Origin: Gracilimonas sp040117685
Lineage (GTDB): Bacteria; Bacteroidota; Rhodothermia; Balneolales; Balneolaceae
Reading direction: 5' to 3'
DNA: 64,000 bases
Assembly: GCF_040117685.2 (NCBI RefSeq)
Contig: NZ_JBEDYP020000014.1
Coordinates: 275,735-339,734 of the forward strand
Shown: positions 35,696 to 44,772 of the stretch, piece after piece
Position numbering within the stretch: the first letter of the stretch is position 1
Layout of the letters: the number at the start of each line of letters is the position of its first letter
Made by a program: the position numbers and the translations under genes
Notes under the pieces: generated by a model
Seen by the model: only the letters and a program-made list of their open reading frames with translations
The model's database searches: none
What the model was told of the DNA's origin: nothing

Positions 35696-36973
35696 TTATT
35701 TAGAGAGATCTTTCAGGATAGCCGTAACGTAGTTTTCCCAGCTCATATTCTCTGCAGATTTCCGGACATTTTCTGCCGATAAAGGATGTTCAATGAACTT
35801 CTGCATTTGTTTAGCCATGGAGTCAATATCACCGTCTTCGGCAAGGTAGCCGTTAAACCCGTCTTTAATGGTTTCCGGAAAATGCCCGACATTAGTAGCC
35901 AGAATAGGCAGTTCAAAGTTATAGGTCAGCGACTCTACCCCCGATGGAGTAGCAGTGAGGTAATAGAGTACGCTGCAGTCACTTACCTGAAAGTATTTAT
36001 TAACGTCTTCGTTTGGGATGAACTCGTTTTTAACTACAGTGCTTTCTTCTAACCCTAATTCTTCGATCAATTGAAGGGGGCGGTAATCCTGTTCGCTTTC
36101 ATTATTCTTGAGAAACAGTTTCTGAGCAACTGCAAAGAGCCCGCGCTTAATTTTAGTGGTGATTTTAGAAGTATCCAGGGTGGCCCAGAATTCTTCTCCA
36201 CAAATAAGAAAAGATACATCATCCCGTTGTTCTGCAACTTGTTTGAATGCACGGATGGCGTTATGCAATCCCTTGTATTTTCGGATGAACCCAAAGAAAA
36301 GAAAAACATGCTTCTTTAAGCCCAGTTGCTTCTTGAAAGCTTCAGTATCAAAGTCGGGATCCGGTTTATATAAGTCATAAACCGGGTGAAATAGCTTAAT
36401 TACCGTGGTGGCTTCAGAATCCGACCGTTCACCGGTTTCATTGACGGAAAAATTTCGATTGGGATAAAGGGCTTTAAGCTCATCCACGGTTTTATAGGCA
36501 TGCGTGATATACGTATCGGCATATTTGATACCTCGTTTGGTAAGCCGTTCATCGATGGTGCTGTCTTCTTTCTGAATCACGAAGTGAAGATCAAAAATCA
36601 CTTCAGCTTCACAATGCTTTTTCAGCCATTTAGCAATCGAACCCATCGGTATTCCCTGAATAGAAATCGCCCATTGAAAAATGACCTTATCCGGGTTCAG
36701 CGATTTGATGTACTTAGCCGTTTCTTTCCAGCTGAAGGGATTGTTGTAGTTGGTGATATACTTCACCTTAATACGCGTGCCTTCCAAAAAGTCGGATTGG
36801 CTGGATTTATCTACAAACTCCCGTGGAATGATGGATGGATACTGATTGGTCCACGAAACGATATGGACTTCATTATCCGGATCTTTGTCCAGCGTTTTAG
36901 CCAGCGAGGTGTTGTAGTTGGAAATCCCGCCTTTAAATTTTGGTCCCGGCCCGAAACATACAATTTTAGCCAT
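35696..36973 (-). CDS. Glycosyltransferase family 4, surface polysaccharide type
   Basis: A 425-residue GT-B transferase. It begins MAKIVCFGPGPKFKGGISNYN, with a glycine-rich acceptor loop; the donor half has FFGFIRKYKGL near residue 230 and a long insert to about 320. The E-x7-E block is replaced by GVESLTYNFELPILATNVG near 365, which still ends in the expected acidic/hydrophobic pattern. It follows the epimerase gene by four bases on the minus strand, so both work in one polysaccharide or glycolipid pathway. Confidence 0.82.
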   Translation of the reverse strand: MAKIVCFGPGPKFKGGISNYNTSLAKTLDKDPDNEVHIVSWTNQYPSIIPREFVDKSSQSDFLEGTRIKVKYITNYNNPFSWKETAKYIKSLNPDKVIFQWAISIQGIPMGSIAKWLKKHCEAEVIFDLHFVIQKEDSTIDERLTKRGIKYADTYITHAYKTVDELKALYPNRNFSVNETGERSDSEATTVIKLFHPVYDLYKPDPDFDTEAFKKQLGLKKHVFLFFGFIRKYKGLHNAIRAFKQVAEQRDDVSFLICGEEFWATLDTSKITTKIKRGLFAVAQKLFLKNNESEQDYRPLQLIEELGLEESTVVKNEFIPNEDVNKYFQVSDCSVLYYLTATPSGVESLTYNFELPILATNVGHFPETIKDGFNGYLAEDGDIDSMAKQMQKFIEHPLSAENVRKSAENMSWENYVTAILKDLSK

Positions 36974-36977
36974 CAGC

Positions 36978-38021
36978 TTAAGCGTATTTTTCTACGGCAA
37001 CGTCATAAACGCGTCGCATCCCTTCCCGAAGAGATAGCTTGGGTTTCCAGTCGAGCTCTTCGTTCACGTAGGTCATATCAGCATAGCGGGAATGAACACC
37101 TACCGGTTTGTCGAGCAACTTCTTGATTTCAGGATCATAGCCGGCAAACTCAGTAAATATCTCAATGATTTCGAGGAAAGTTGTAAGTCGGCCACTTCCA
37201 ATATTAATAGCCCGGCCATCGGTTATTCTTTCCATGGCATGGAAAGTGCAATCCATCACGTCTTCGATGTGAACAAAGTCGCGTCCTTGTTTACCGGTTC
37301 CCCAAACTTCAAATGGGTCTTCCTTAAGCGCTGCACGACGGGCTATAGCCGGGATGGGGTAAGAGAGGTCCTGGTCTTCCCCGTAGCCGGAGAACGGCCG
37401 GATGCAGGTTACCGAAACACCGTAATACTTTGCAGCAATGTGGGCAAGATACTCTCCAGTCAGTTTAGACCAACCATAGGTCATATCAGGCTGACCCATA
37501 TTTTTGAAATCAATATCACTTTCACTCAGGGCAATAGCGTCCTCTTCGGTTTGAAGGTCGACCGGGTAGGCCGCACTTGAACTTGGATACAGAACACGAT
37601 TAGGCTTCTGTCGGCACACCCACAGAAAGAATTCTGCGTCAATGGATAAGTCGAGGGCTACCAGCATAGGGTCTCCGTCAATTTTGGCACGGCCACCTAC
37701 AATGGCTGCAAAGTGAAATACATCCTTAAAACGGGTTACGTCTAATCCGTAGGTGTCTTTGATGTGATTTTCGTTATCCAGCATAGCCCGGATAAAATAA
37801 CGAGCATCCTGCTTCAGGAATACCATACGCTCGTCTTCACCAAAATACTCCAGTCCATTTTCTTTACGGGCAGGGGTGCCATCCGGCAGCCAATCCGAGG
37901 GGTGCGTGCCCACGGATAAATCATCAATAAAAAAGATGGTGTCGTCAGTGGTTTTGTGAAGTCGTTTTACAAAGTTTCGTCCGACGAATCCGCATCCGCC
38001 TGTAATTAGATGATATCCCAT
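36978..38021 (-). CDS. NAD-dependent sugar-nucleotide epimerase/dehydratase (extended SDR)
   Basis: A 347-residue extended SDR. The dinucleotide motif GGCGFVG is at 8-14, the active site has Ser147-Ser149 (YPSSSAAYP) and Tyr182-x3-Lys186 (YGWSK), and the C-terminal half binds the sugar nucleotide (RDFVHIEDV near 250). The pattern resembles GDP-mannose 3,5-epimerase or UDP-glucose 4-epimerase relatives; substrate cannot be fixed. It is the first gene of a two-gene operon with the GT4 gene. Confidence 0.85.
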   Translation of the reverse strand: MGYHLITGGCGFVGRNFVKRLHKTTDDTIFFIDDLSVGTHPSDWLPDGTPARKENGLEYFGEDERMVFLKQDARYFIRAMLDNENHIKDTYGLDVTRFKDVFHFAAIVGGRAKIDGDPMLVALDLSIDAEFFLWVCRQKPNRVLYPSSSAAYPVDLQTEEDAIALSESDIDFKNMGQPDMTYGWSKLTGEYLAHIAAKYYGVSVTCIRPFSGYGEDQDLSYPIPAIARRAALKEDPFEVWGTGKQGRDFVHIEDVMDCTFHAMERITDGRAINIGSGRLTTFLEIIEIFTEFAGYDPEIKKLLDKPVGVHSRYADMTYVNEELDWKPKLSLREGMRRVYDVAVEKYA

Positions 38022-38142
38022 ATAAAGAGTTTATTTTTCTGATTTTTGCTGAAGATATGAATTTTGTGAAAAAGCCTTTGAAAAAGAAGAAATATTGTCG
38101 AAAAATCCCGTTCTTTGCAGTGCATTTAATCAAAAATTACCC

Positions 38143-39228
38143 ATGAAATATACTATTCTCTTTATTGTTTTTACCTTGGTTTCAGTAACGGCTTTTTCGC
38201 AGTCGCTAAGAATTTCTGAATCTGCTTCCTCACGCAGTAACAGTGTCGGCGAATTCACCGTCGCGGGGCATCAAATCAGTTTAAACAAAACATCTCTCGG
38301 TTTTACATCCGGAGCTGCTTCATCTGACGTAAATTCCCTTACGGCTTTATCCGGAGCATTGGGTATAAATGGTATTTCGGTTTACGAAGGCGCTGGTAAG
38401 GAATTATATAATTCATCCGCTTATCAGCTGCAGTCTGGGGATAATTCTGCGAAAGTATATGTAAAGCCTAATGGCGGATTCATAGTTCGGGAGAACATAG
38501 CCAATTTCCTTTTCTTTGATGAGTCGGGAAAGATTGAACAATCGATTTCCAACAGCTCTCAAAGCACAGAGGGTGAATCTGTATCTGAACTGGCTGCCGA
38601 TCCTGCTTTTAAAACAATGGTTTTATACAATCCTAAAATAGTTCGCGATCAGATTGAAGGCTCACGTGCTCGTATCATAAAGCCAAACTTTACCACTACG
38701 GATATTTTTTATAGCGGAGACCGAGCCATTCGTTTTGTTAAAGTTTCTGAGAACGGTCAGCTGATTGCCGTTGTGTCTTACAAAGGCGGTGAGGACGATA
38801 AAGTTGATGTCATGGACCGGTTTGGAAATGAACTGGAGACTTTTTCTTTCAACCAGGCCGTGGCAGATCTGAGGTTTTCAGAGGATGGAGAATTTATTAC
38901 GATTAGATCGAATAGCAGGGTGGGAGTGTATTCTGTGATGGACGGCGAAAGGGAAGGAAGCACGAGTTTCCGTTCCATGCTTCATTTTGCGGAGTATGTA
39001 CCGCAAGACAACACGATCATTGCCTTAACCGCTGATATAGCCGGTTCGGTGTTATCCGGTGTGGAATTTCATGCCATCAACGTTGAAGCCCGGGCCATTG
39101 AGCGTCAGGATTATAACGGTCAGTTAGGTATTACTGATTTACTTTCAGTGAGCTTGGATCGTACCGGTTCAAACAGCTATTCTATAACCGGACTGAGTAA
39201 AGCGCTTGACCTAAGGGTTAGCTTTTGA
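38143..39228 (+). CDS. Exported protein with propeller-like repeats
   Basis: A 361-residue secreted protein: signal peptide (cleavage near FSQ), then repeated beta units such as AIRFVKVSENGQLIAVVSYKG near 210 and VADLRFSEDGEFITI near 245, typical of WD40/YVTN-like propellers. I chose the ATG at 38143, which begins the signal peptide; the open frame reaches back 16 codons via TTG. Function unknown. It resembles in style the propeller half of the lipoprotein at 18441-20612. Confidence 0.6.
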   Translation: MKYTILFIVFTLVSVTAFSQSLRISESASSRSNSVGEFTVAGHQISLNKTSLGFTSGAASSDVNSLTALSGALGINGISVYEGAGKELYNSSAYQLQSGDNSAKVYVKPNGGFIVRENIANFLFFDESGKIEQSISNSSQSTEGESVSELAADPAFKTMVLYNPKIVRDQIEGSRARIIKPNFTTTDIFYSGDRAIRFVKVSENGQLIAVVSYKGGEDDKVDVMDRFGNELETFSFNQAVADLRFSEDGEFITIRSNSRVGVYSVMDGEREGSTSFRSMLHFAEYVPQDNTIIALTADIAGSVLSGVEFHAINVEARAIERQDYNGQLGITDLLSVSLDRTGSNSYSITGLSKALDLRVSF

Positions 39229-39349
39229 TTTGAGTTTAGTATCTCTTACTTGTGATCGTGGCCTAGACCTGCGATTTCATTAATTCGGCTTCTTATTTTT
39301 TAGAGAGGTTCCTCATTAAGTAGGGAATGATTCTGAAAAGTTTACTCCA

Positions 39350-39390
39350 ATAAAAAAGCCGATACATTTAGCATGCACCGGCTTTAGTTT
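39350..39390. terminator. Bidirectional terminator between the exported protein gene and clpC
   Basis: A 12-bp stem (39356-39367 and 39373-39384, two G-U pairs on the minus strand) with loop TTAGC. AAAAAA before it gives a T-run for clpC on the minus strand; the plus strand ends in TTTAGTTT. Confidence 0.85.
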
Positions 39391-39409
39391 CATTCAGAAG
39401 GTTATCAGT

Positions 39410-41992
39410 CTAAGCTTCTTTAGGCTTTTCTGAGGTATCCTCTTCTTTAGCTTCGCCACTGTCTTCGCTTTCAGAAGCAGAAGGCTCTGCTTCTTTCCAG
39501 TCAAAGTCGAGTCCGTCACGAGAGTTATTCATCTTAATCTTGATGAGAGAACCCTCATTGTGTTCATTCTCGAGTAATTCTTCAGCCAAAGGATCTTCGA
39601 TATATTTTTGGATTGCACGCTTGAGAGGTCGAGCTCCATACTTCTGATCGAAGCCTTTATCGGTGATGAATTCTTTGGCAGCTTTGGTTACTTCAATTTC
39701 ATAACCCAGCTCTTTGATGCGCTTGAAGAGATCTTCATTCATCAGGTCGATGATTTGGAAGATATCATCTTTTTCGAGCGGACGGAATGTAATTACGTCA
39801 TCGATACGATTCAGGAATTCAGGATTAAACACCTTCTTAAGTGCATCCTGTATGGTTGACTTCATCTTCGCATAATCGAAAGCAGAGTCGTCGGTATCAA
39901 AACCAATCCCTTTACCCATATTCCGGATATCACGAGCTCCAATGTTGGAAGTCATGATGATGATGGTATTTCGGAAATCAACACGGCGGCCAAGGCTGTC
40001 GGTCAGGATTCCATCATCCAGCACCTGTAGTAAGATGTTGAATACATCCGGGTGTGCTTTTTCAATTTCATCCAGAAGAATCACGCTATATGGCTTACGG
40101 CGTACTTTTTCAGTCAGTACTCCACCTTCTTCGTACCCAACATAGCCCGGAGGAGCTCCTACGAGTCGGGATACAGAGAACTTCTCCATATACTCACTCA
40201 TGTCGATGCGAATGAGTGTGTCTTCTTTATCAAATAAATACTTGGAAAGAACCTTAGCCATTTCTGTTTTACCGACACCGGTTGGTCCAAGAAATATGAA
40301 TGAACCGATGGGTCGGGTAGGGTCTTTAAGTCCGGCGCGTGTACGCTGGATGGCTTTGGTTAATTTCACAATGGCTTCGTCCTGTCCAATCACCTGTCCG
40401 CTCAGCTCTTTCTTCATCTTGAGCAGTTTCTGGCCTTCTTTTTGGGTGATTTTGTTAACAGGAACGCCACTCATCATGGCAATTACAGAAGCAACGTCTT
40501 CCTCATTAACATCATAGACAATATTTTCAGACTCTTTCTCCCACTGACGTTGAGCAACTTCAAGCTCCTCAATCAGTCGTTTTTCTTTGTCACGGAGACG
40601 GGCAGCTTCTTCAAAGCGTTGCTTTTTCACCATTGAATTCTTCTCTTCGCTGGTGGTCTCAATTTCCTCTTCCAGGTCGATGATGTTTTGAGGAACCGTG
40701 ATATTGGATAAATGGACACGGGCTCCGGCTTCATCTAAAGCATCAATCGCCTTATCCGGGAGGAAGTGATCGGTTACATAACGATCGGTGAGTTTCACAC
40801 AAGCATCAATCGCATCTTCGGTGAAGCGAACGCTGTGATGTTTCTCGTATTTGGGTTTGATCTGATTTAAAATCTCTGTGGTTTCTTCCGGTGTAGTCGG
40901 GTCAACCATGATTTTCTGGAACCGTCGCTCCAGTGCACCATCTTTCTCAATAAACTGACGATATTCATTCAGGGTTGTAGCACCTATTGCCTGCACATCA
41001 CCGCGTGCAAGAGCAGGCTTCAACATGTTGGAAGCATCCAGCGATCCGCTTGCTCCACCGGCTCCGACAATAGTGTGAAGTTCATCAATAAACAGAATGA
41101 CATCGTCGGTTTTCTCGAGCTCGGTCATTACCGCTTTCATGCGCTCTTCAAACTGTCCGCGATATTTTGTGCCGGCTACCAATGCAGCCAGATCCAGTGC
41201 AATAACGCGCTTATCATAAAGAACTCGCGATACTTTACGTTCTATGATGCGGGTAGCAAGTCCTTCAGCAATAGCGGTTTTACCAACACCCGGTTCACCA
41301 ATAAGTACTGGGTTGTTCTTTTTACGGCGGCTCAGTACCTGGGCCACACGTTCAATTTCTTTTTCACGACCTATAATTGGGTCTAGACGACCTTCTTCAG
41401 CCATCTCAGTGAGGTCACGGCCAAAGTTGTCGAGTACTGGTGTTTTTGATTTTTCCATTTTCTTTTCCCTCGAGCTCCCTGATCCGGAACCGGATCCTTT
41501 GGATGTGGAAGCACTCGCAGTCATAGACGAGGAATCGCTATGGTCATCACGAGATTTTCCGGATATGATAAGATCCAGTTCTTCGCGAACCGCATCGTAA
41601 GATATGCTGAACTGTTGCAGTATTTGTGCAGCGATATTTTCATCATCTCTTAACAGAGATAACAGGAGGTGTTCGGTGCCAATGGTATCACTTTTGTAAA
41701 GCTTGGCCTCCAAATAGGTGATCCGTAACACTTTTTCGGCTTGCTTGGTGAGTGGAATGTTACCAACCTGTACAGATCCGCCGGTACCTCTGACGGTGTC
41801 TTCAATGGTCTTTTTAAGTTTGAAAAGATCACAATCCAAATTTTTGAGAATCCGGACTGCTACTCCGTCACCTAATCGAACGATACCTAATATTAAATGC
41901 TCCGTTCCGATATAATCATGCCCTAACCGTAAAGCTTCTTCCCGGCTAAACTGAATTACATCTCGAACTTTGCTTGAAAAATTTCCCTCCAT
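39410..41992 (-). CDS. clpC: ATP-dependent Clp protease ATP-binding subunit ClpC
   Basis: AAA+ unfoldase that feeds substrates to ClpP and, in many bacteria, takes part in stress response and protein quality control. The 860-residue chain has the N-terminal double Clp repeat (1-145), a Ser/Gly linker at 155-175, nucleotide domain 1 with GEPGVGKT at 232-239, a UVR-type middle coiled-coil region around 450-480, and nucleotide domain 2 with GPTGVGKT near 569. The C-terminal tail from 830 is acidic. The length and UVR motif make it ClpC rather than ClpA or ClpB. It has no visible CIRCE operator. Confidence 0.93.
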   Translation of the reverse strand: MEGNFSSKVRDVIQFSREEALRLGHDYIGTEHLILGIVRLGDGVAVRILKNLDCDLFKLKKTIEDTVRGTGGSVQVGNIPLTKQAEKVLRITYLEAKLYKSDTIGTEHLLLSLLRDDENIAAQILQQFSISYDAVREELDLIISGKSRDDHSDSSSMTASASTSKGSGSGSGSSREKKMEKSKTPVLDNFGRDLTEMAEEGRLDPIIGREKEIERVAQVLSRRKKNNPVLIGEPGVGKTAIAEGLATRIIERKVSRVLYDKRVIALDLAALVAGTKYRGQFEERMKAVMTELEKTDDVILFIDELHTIVGAGGASGSLDASNMLKPALARGDVQAIGATTLNEYRQFIEKDGALERRFQKIMVDPTTPEETTEILNQIKPKYEKHHSVRFTEDAIDACVKLTDRYVTDHFLPDKAIDALDEAGARVHLSNITVPQNIIDLEEEIETTSEEKNSMVKKQRFEEAARLRDKEKRLIEELEVAQRQWEKESENIVYDVNEEDVASVIAMMSGVPVNKITQKEGQKLLKMKKELSGQVIGQDEAIVKLTKAIQRTRAGLKDPTRPIGSFIFLGPTGVGKTEMAKVLSKYLFDKEDTLIRIDMSEYMEKFSVSRLVGAPPGYVGYEEGGVLTEKVRRKPYSVILLDEIEKAHPDVFNILLQVLDDGILTDSLGRRVDFRNTIIIMTSNIGARDIRNMGKGIGFDTDDSAFDYAKMKSTIQDALKKVFNPEFLNRIDDVITFRPLEKDDIFQIIDLMNEDLFKRIKELGYEIEVTKAAKEFITDKGFDQKYGARPLKRAIQKYIEDPLAEELLENEHNEGSLIKIKMNNSRDGLDFDWKEAEPSASESEDSGEAKEEDTSEKPKEA

Positions 41993-42133
41993 CTGACGAG
42001 TTCCTTAAATAATTGCTAAATAAATCTGTGAATATTTCAGATAAAAAAACGTGTGAAACACTGCTTTAGTTCATTACTACTCGAAGGTAGTAGCGCGGAA
42101 AAGTAAATGCAAACTAAATGCGAATCGCTGAAG

Positions 42134-43654
42134 TCAAAATAACGATTTGCCGGTCATTTCTTTCGGTTGCTCAATCCCCATAAGCTTTAGGAGCGTAGGG
42201 GATACGTCCGCCAGTATACCGTCGCTTAAGCTGATTTCTTCCGGATAATTAACAACTATAGCCGGAACCAAAGCAGTAGTATGCGCTGTGTGTGGACTTC
42301 CATCTTCCTTAATCATGCAGTCGGCATTGCCGTGATCTGCAATAATGAGCGAGCGATAACCATGTTTATTTGCGGTTTCGATCACTCGCTTCAGTTGTTT
42401 ATCGACCGTTTCCACAGCTTCTATAGCTGCTTCCATCACACCGGTATGGCCAACCATATCGGGGTTGGCAAAATTGAGCACAACGAAATGATGTTTCTCT
42501 GATGAGAGCTGCTCGCACAAAGTGTCTGTAACCAGCTCGGCGCTCATTTCGGGTTGAAGGTCGTAGGTGGCCACTTTTGGGCTTGGAATCACAATTCGTT
42601 CTTCTCCCTTATTCGGAGTTTCAATACCCCCGTTGAAGAAATAGGTCACATGGGGATATTTCTCTGTCTCTGCAATTCGAAACTGCCTCAGTCCCTTATT
42701 ACTGATCCATTCACCCATGGTATTGGTAAGCTCCTGAGGGGAGTAGGCTACCCGTGCAAACTCAAAATCTGCATCATAAGAAGTAAAGGTGGTGTAATGA
42801 AGATCCAGGTCTTCCACCTCAAACTCATTGAAGCCTTTTTCATTTAGAGCTCTTGAAATCTGACGAGCCCGATCTCCCCGGATATTATAAAAAATCACCA
42901 CATCACCCTTTTGGATGCGAGACTCCGGGCTGTCATCCAGAAGGATGGGCTTAATAAACTCATCGGTTACTTTTGCTTCATACGAAGCAGCAAATCCTTC
43001 GGAAGTCGACTCAAATTTTTCTCCTTTTCCGTGTACCAACAGATCGTAAGCGAGTTTGATACGCTCCCAACGATTGTCCCGGTCCATGGCATAGTACCTT
43101 CCTATGATAGAAGAAAGCTGCCCAACGCCAGTTTCCTTTGCTTTGGCCTCAAACTCTTTCGCATATTCAATTCCACCGTTAGGGGAGGTGTCCCGCCCAT
43201 CGGTAAAAGCATGCACGTTTACATTGTCGATATCATGCTTTTTGCAGAGTTCAAGTAAAGCAAACAGGTGCTCGTTATGGCTGTGAACGCCTCCGTCAGA
43301 AAAAAGACCCATGATGTGAATCTTATTTTTTGATTTAGCTTTTTCTACAGCCTCCAGAAGTTCTTTATTTTCAAAGAACGAGCCGTCTTTAATGGCTTTA
43401 TTGATTCTGGAAAGTTCCTGCCACACAATTCTGCCGGCCCCTATATTAAGGTGTCCGACTTCGGAATTCCCGAATTGTCCATCGGGGAGACCTACATTCT
43501 CTCCACTGGCAGAAAGTTTGGCGTGCGGATAATTTTGGAAAAGGGAGTCGATGAAAGGCGTGTCAGCTTTATCCACTGCGCTGACATCTGGGTTTTCAGC
43601 CAACCCGAATCCATCTAAAATGACGAGCAGAGCTTTCGATTCGGCGTTGGCCAT
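42134..43654 (-). CDS. gpmI: 2,3-bisphosphoglycerate-independent phosphoglycerate mutase
   Basis: Mn-dependent glycolytic enzyme that interconverts 3- and 2-phosphoglycerate through a phosphoserine. The 506 residues include the metal-binding Asp14 in VILDGFG, the nucleophile Ser64 in FGNSEVGHLN, and the alkaline-phosphatase-fold metal ligands DGRDTSPNGG near 150 and ADHGNADCM near 440. The gene is 11 bases downstream of rpsT on the same strand and probably shares its transcript. Full length, no defects. Confidence 0.95.
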   Translation of the reverse strand: MANAESKALLVILDGFGLAENPDVSAVDKADTPFIDSLFQNYPHAKLSASGENVGLPDGQFGNSEVGHLNIGAGRIVWQELSRINKAIKDGSFFENKELLEAVEKAKSKNKIHIMGLFSDGGVHSHNEHLFALLELCKKHDIDNVNVHAFTDGRDTSPNGGIEYAKEFEAKAKETGVGQLSSIIGRYYAMDRDNRWERIKLAYDLLVHGKGEKFESTSEGFAASYEAKVTDEFIKPILLDDSPESRIQKGDVVIFYNIRGDRARQISRALNEKGFNEFEVEDLDLHYTTFTSYDADFEFARVAYSPQELTNTMGEWISNKGLRQFRIAETEKYPHVTYFFNGGIETPNKGEERIVIPSPKVATYDLQPEMSAELVTDTLCEQLSSEKHHFVVLNFANPDMVGHTGVMEAAIEAVETVDKQLKRVIETANKHGYRSLIIADHGNADCMIKEDGSPHTAHTTALVPAIVVNYPEEISLSDGILADVSPTLLKLMGIEQPKEMTGKSLF

Positions 43655-43665
43655 CCAGCTATTTT

Positions 43666-43917
43666 TTATAGGTTGTTAACGTATTTAGTTAACTGAGCTT
43701 TCTTGCGGGCTGCATTATTTTTGTGAATGATACCCTTCACACTCATACGGTCGAGGTACGATACAGCTTCTTTTAAAGCTTCTTCAGCTTTTGCTTTGTC
43801 TTCAATTTCGTACACGTTCTTAACCAAAGATCTCATTTTAGACTTTCGGCTTCGGTTATGATCTCTGTGTTTTTCAGCCTGTCGTACTCTTTTTTTGGCT
43901 TGTTCAGTTATTGGCAT
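43666..43917 (-). CDS. rpsT: 30S ribosomal protein S20 (bS20)
   Basis: An 83-residue basic helical protein that binds 16S rRNA early in assembly. The N-terminal KRVRQAEKHRDHNRSRKSKMRSLVK and the VKGIIHKNNAARKKAQLTK end are diagnostic. It is read from the minus strand and followed by gpmI. The 128-base gap upstream to cmk must hold divergent promoters. Confidence 0.95.
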   Translation of the reverse strand: MPITEQAKKRVRQAEKHRDHNRSRKSKMRSLVKNVYEIEDKAKAEEALKEAVSYLDRMSVKGIIHKNNAARKKAQLTKYVNNL

Positions 43918-44045
43918 TGCTAATATGCTTTTGAAATTATCTTTTCCCCGGATTTTTCCGAGAAACCAAAATTAAGAGTTATGAAAATATTAAACAAGAA
44001 ATGATTGAATAATTAACAGGATAAGTTTAATTTAGCTGATCTGTT

Positions 44046-44714
44046 ATGATAGTGGTAATCGATGGACCCGCAGGATCGGGCAAAAGTTCAACAGCAAAGG
44101 CCGTAGCGGCCAACCTTCAGATTCAATTTCTTGACTCCGGAGCGTTGTATCGCGTAGCTACCTTGTTATATCTGGACGTTAATAAAGATTTACCACAGTT
44201 CTTTGACACACTGAAAGAAAGTGAGATTAGCTTTCACTTCAAAAATGAAAAGTTTCATGCGCATTTAAACGGTCGGGATGTAAGTGACCAGATAAGAAGC
44301 ATGGAAGTTTCTGAGCATGTAAGTGAGGTGGCTTCTAACCCTGATGTTCGCGCACACGTAAATGATTTAATGCGTGAAGTTGTTAAGAGCGATATATATA
44401 TCGCCGATGGAAGGGATTTAGGAACTGCTGTTTTTCCTGACGCAGCTTTAAAGTTTTTTATGGTTGCCGATTTGGATACACGAGCACAGCGAAGATTTCA
44501 GGAAGTGAAAGCTCAGGGCAAAGATGTGACGCTTGAAGAAGTGAAGCAAAATATTGCCGGGCGTGATGAGAAAGACTCTAACCGGGATTCTGATCCGCTC
44601 AAAAAAGCCGATGATGCCATTTTGGTAGATACATCTGAAATGACCTTTGAGGAACAAGTCACTTTCATCAGTGAAAAAATAGAACGATTGATATCAACAC
44701 AGAAAAACAATTAA
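44046..44714 (+). CDS. cmk: Cytidylate kinase
   Basis: A P-loop kinase phosphorylating CMP and dCMP. The 222 residues contain Walker A GPAGSGKSST at 7-16, the LDSGALYR acceptor motif near 31, the DGRDLGTAVFPDA LID-type segment near 120 and the RRFQE lid arginines near 155. It is directly upstream of rpsA, the same order as in many bacteria (cmk-rpsA). Confidence 0.95.
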   Translation: MIVVIDGPAGSGKSSTAKAVAANLQIQFLDSGALYRVATLLYLDVNKDLPQFFDTLKESEISFHFKNEKFHAHLNGRDVSDQIRSMEVSEHVSEVASNPDVRAHVNDLMREVVKSDIYIADGRDLGTAVFPDAALKFFMVADLDTRAQRRFQEVKAQGKDVTLEEVKQNIAGRDEKDSNRDSDPLKKADDAILVDTSEMTFEEQVTFISEKIERLISTQKNN

Positions 44715-44772
44715 CCATAAACTTATCCCACAATTGAAAGTCAATTGTGAGGTAAACCAATAACCAAACATA

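Noticed and set aside
41993..42133. Hairpin TACTAC/GTAGTA (42075-42092) between gpmI and clpC as a terminator
   Set aside because: No T-run follows on the minus strand; kept as unassigned structure.
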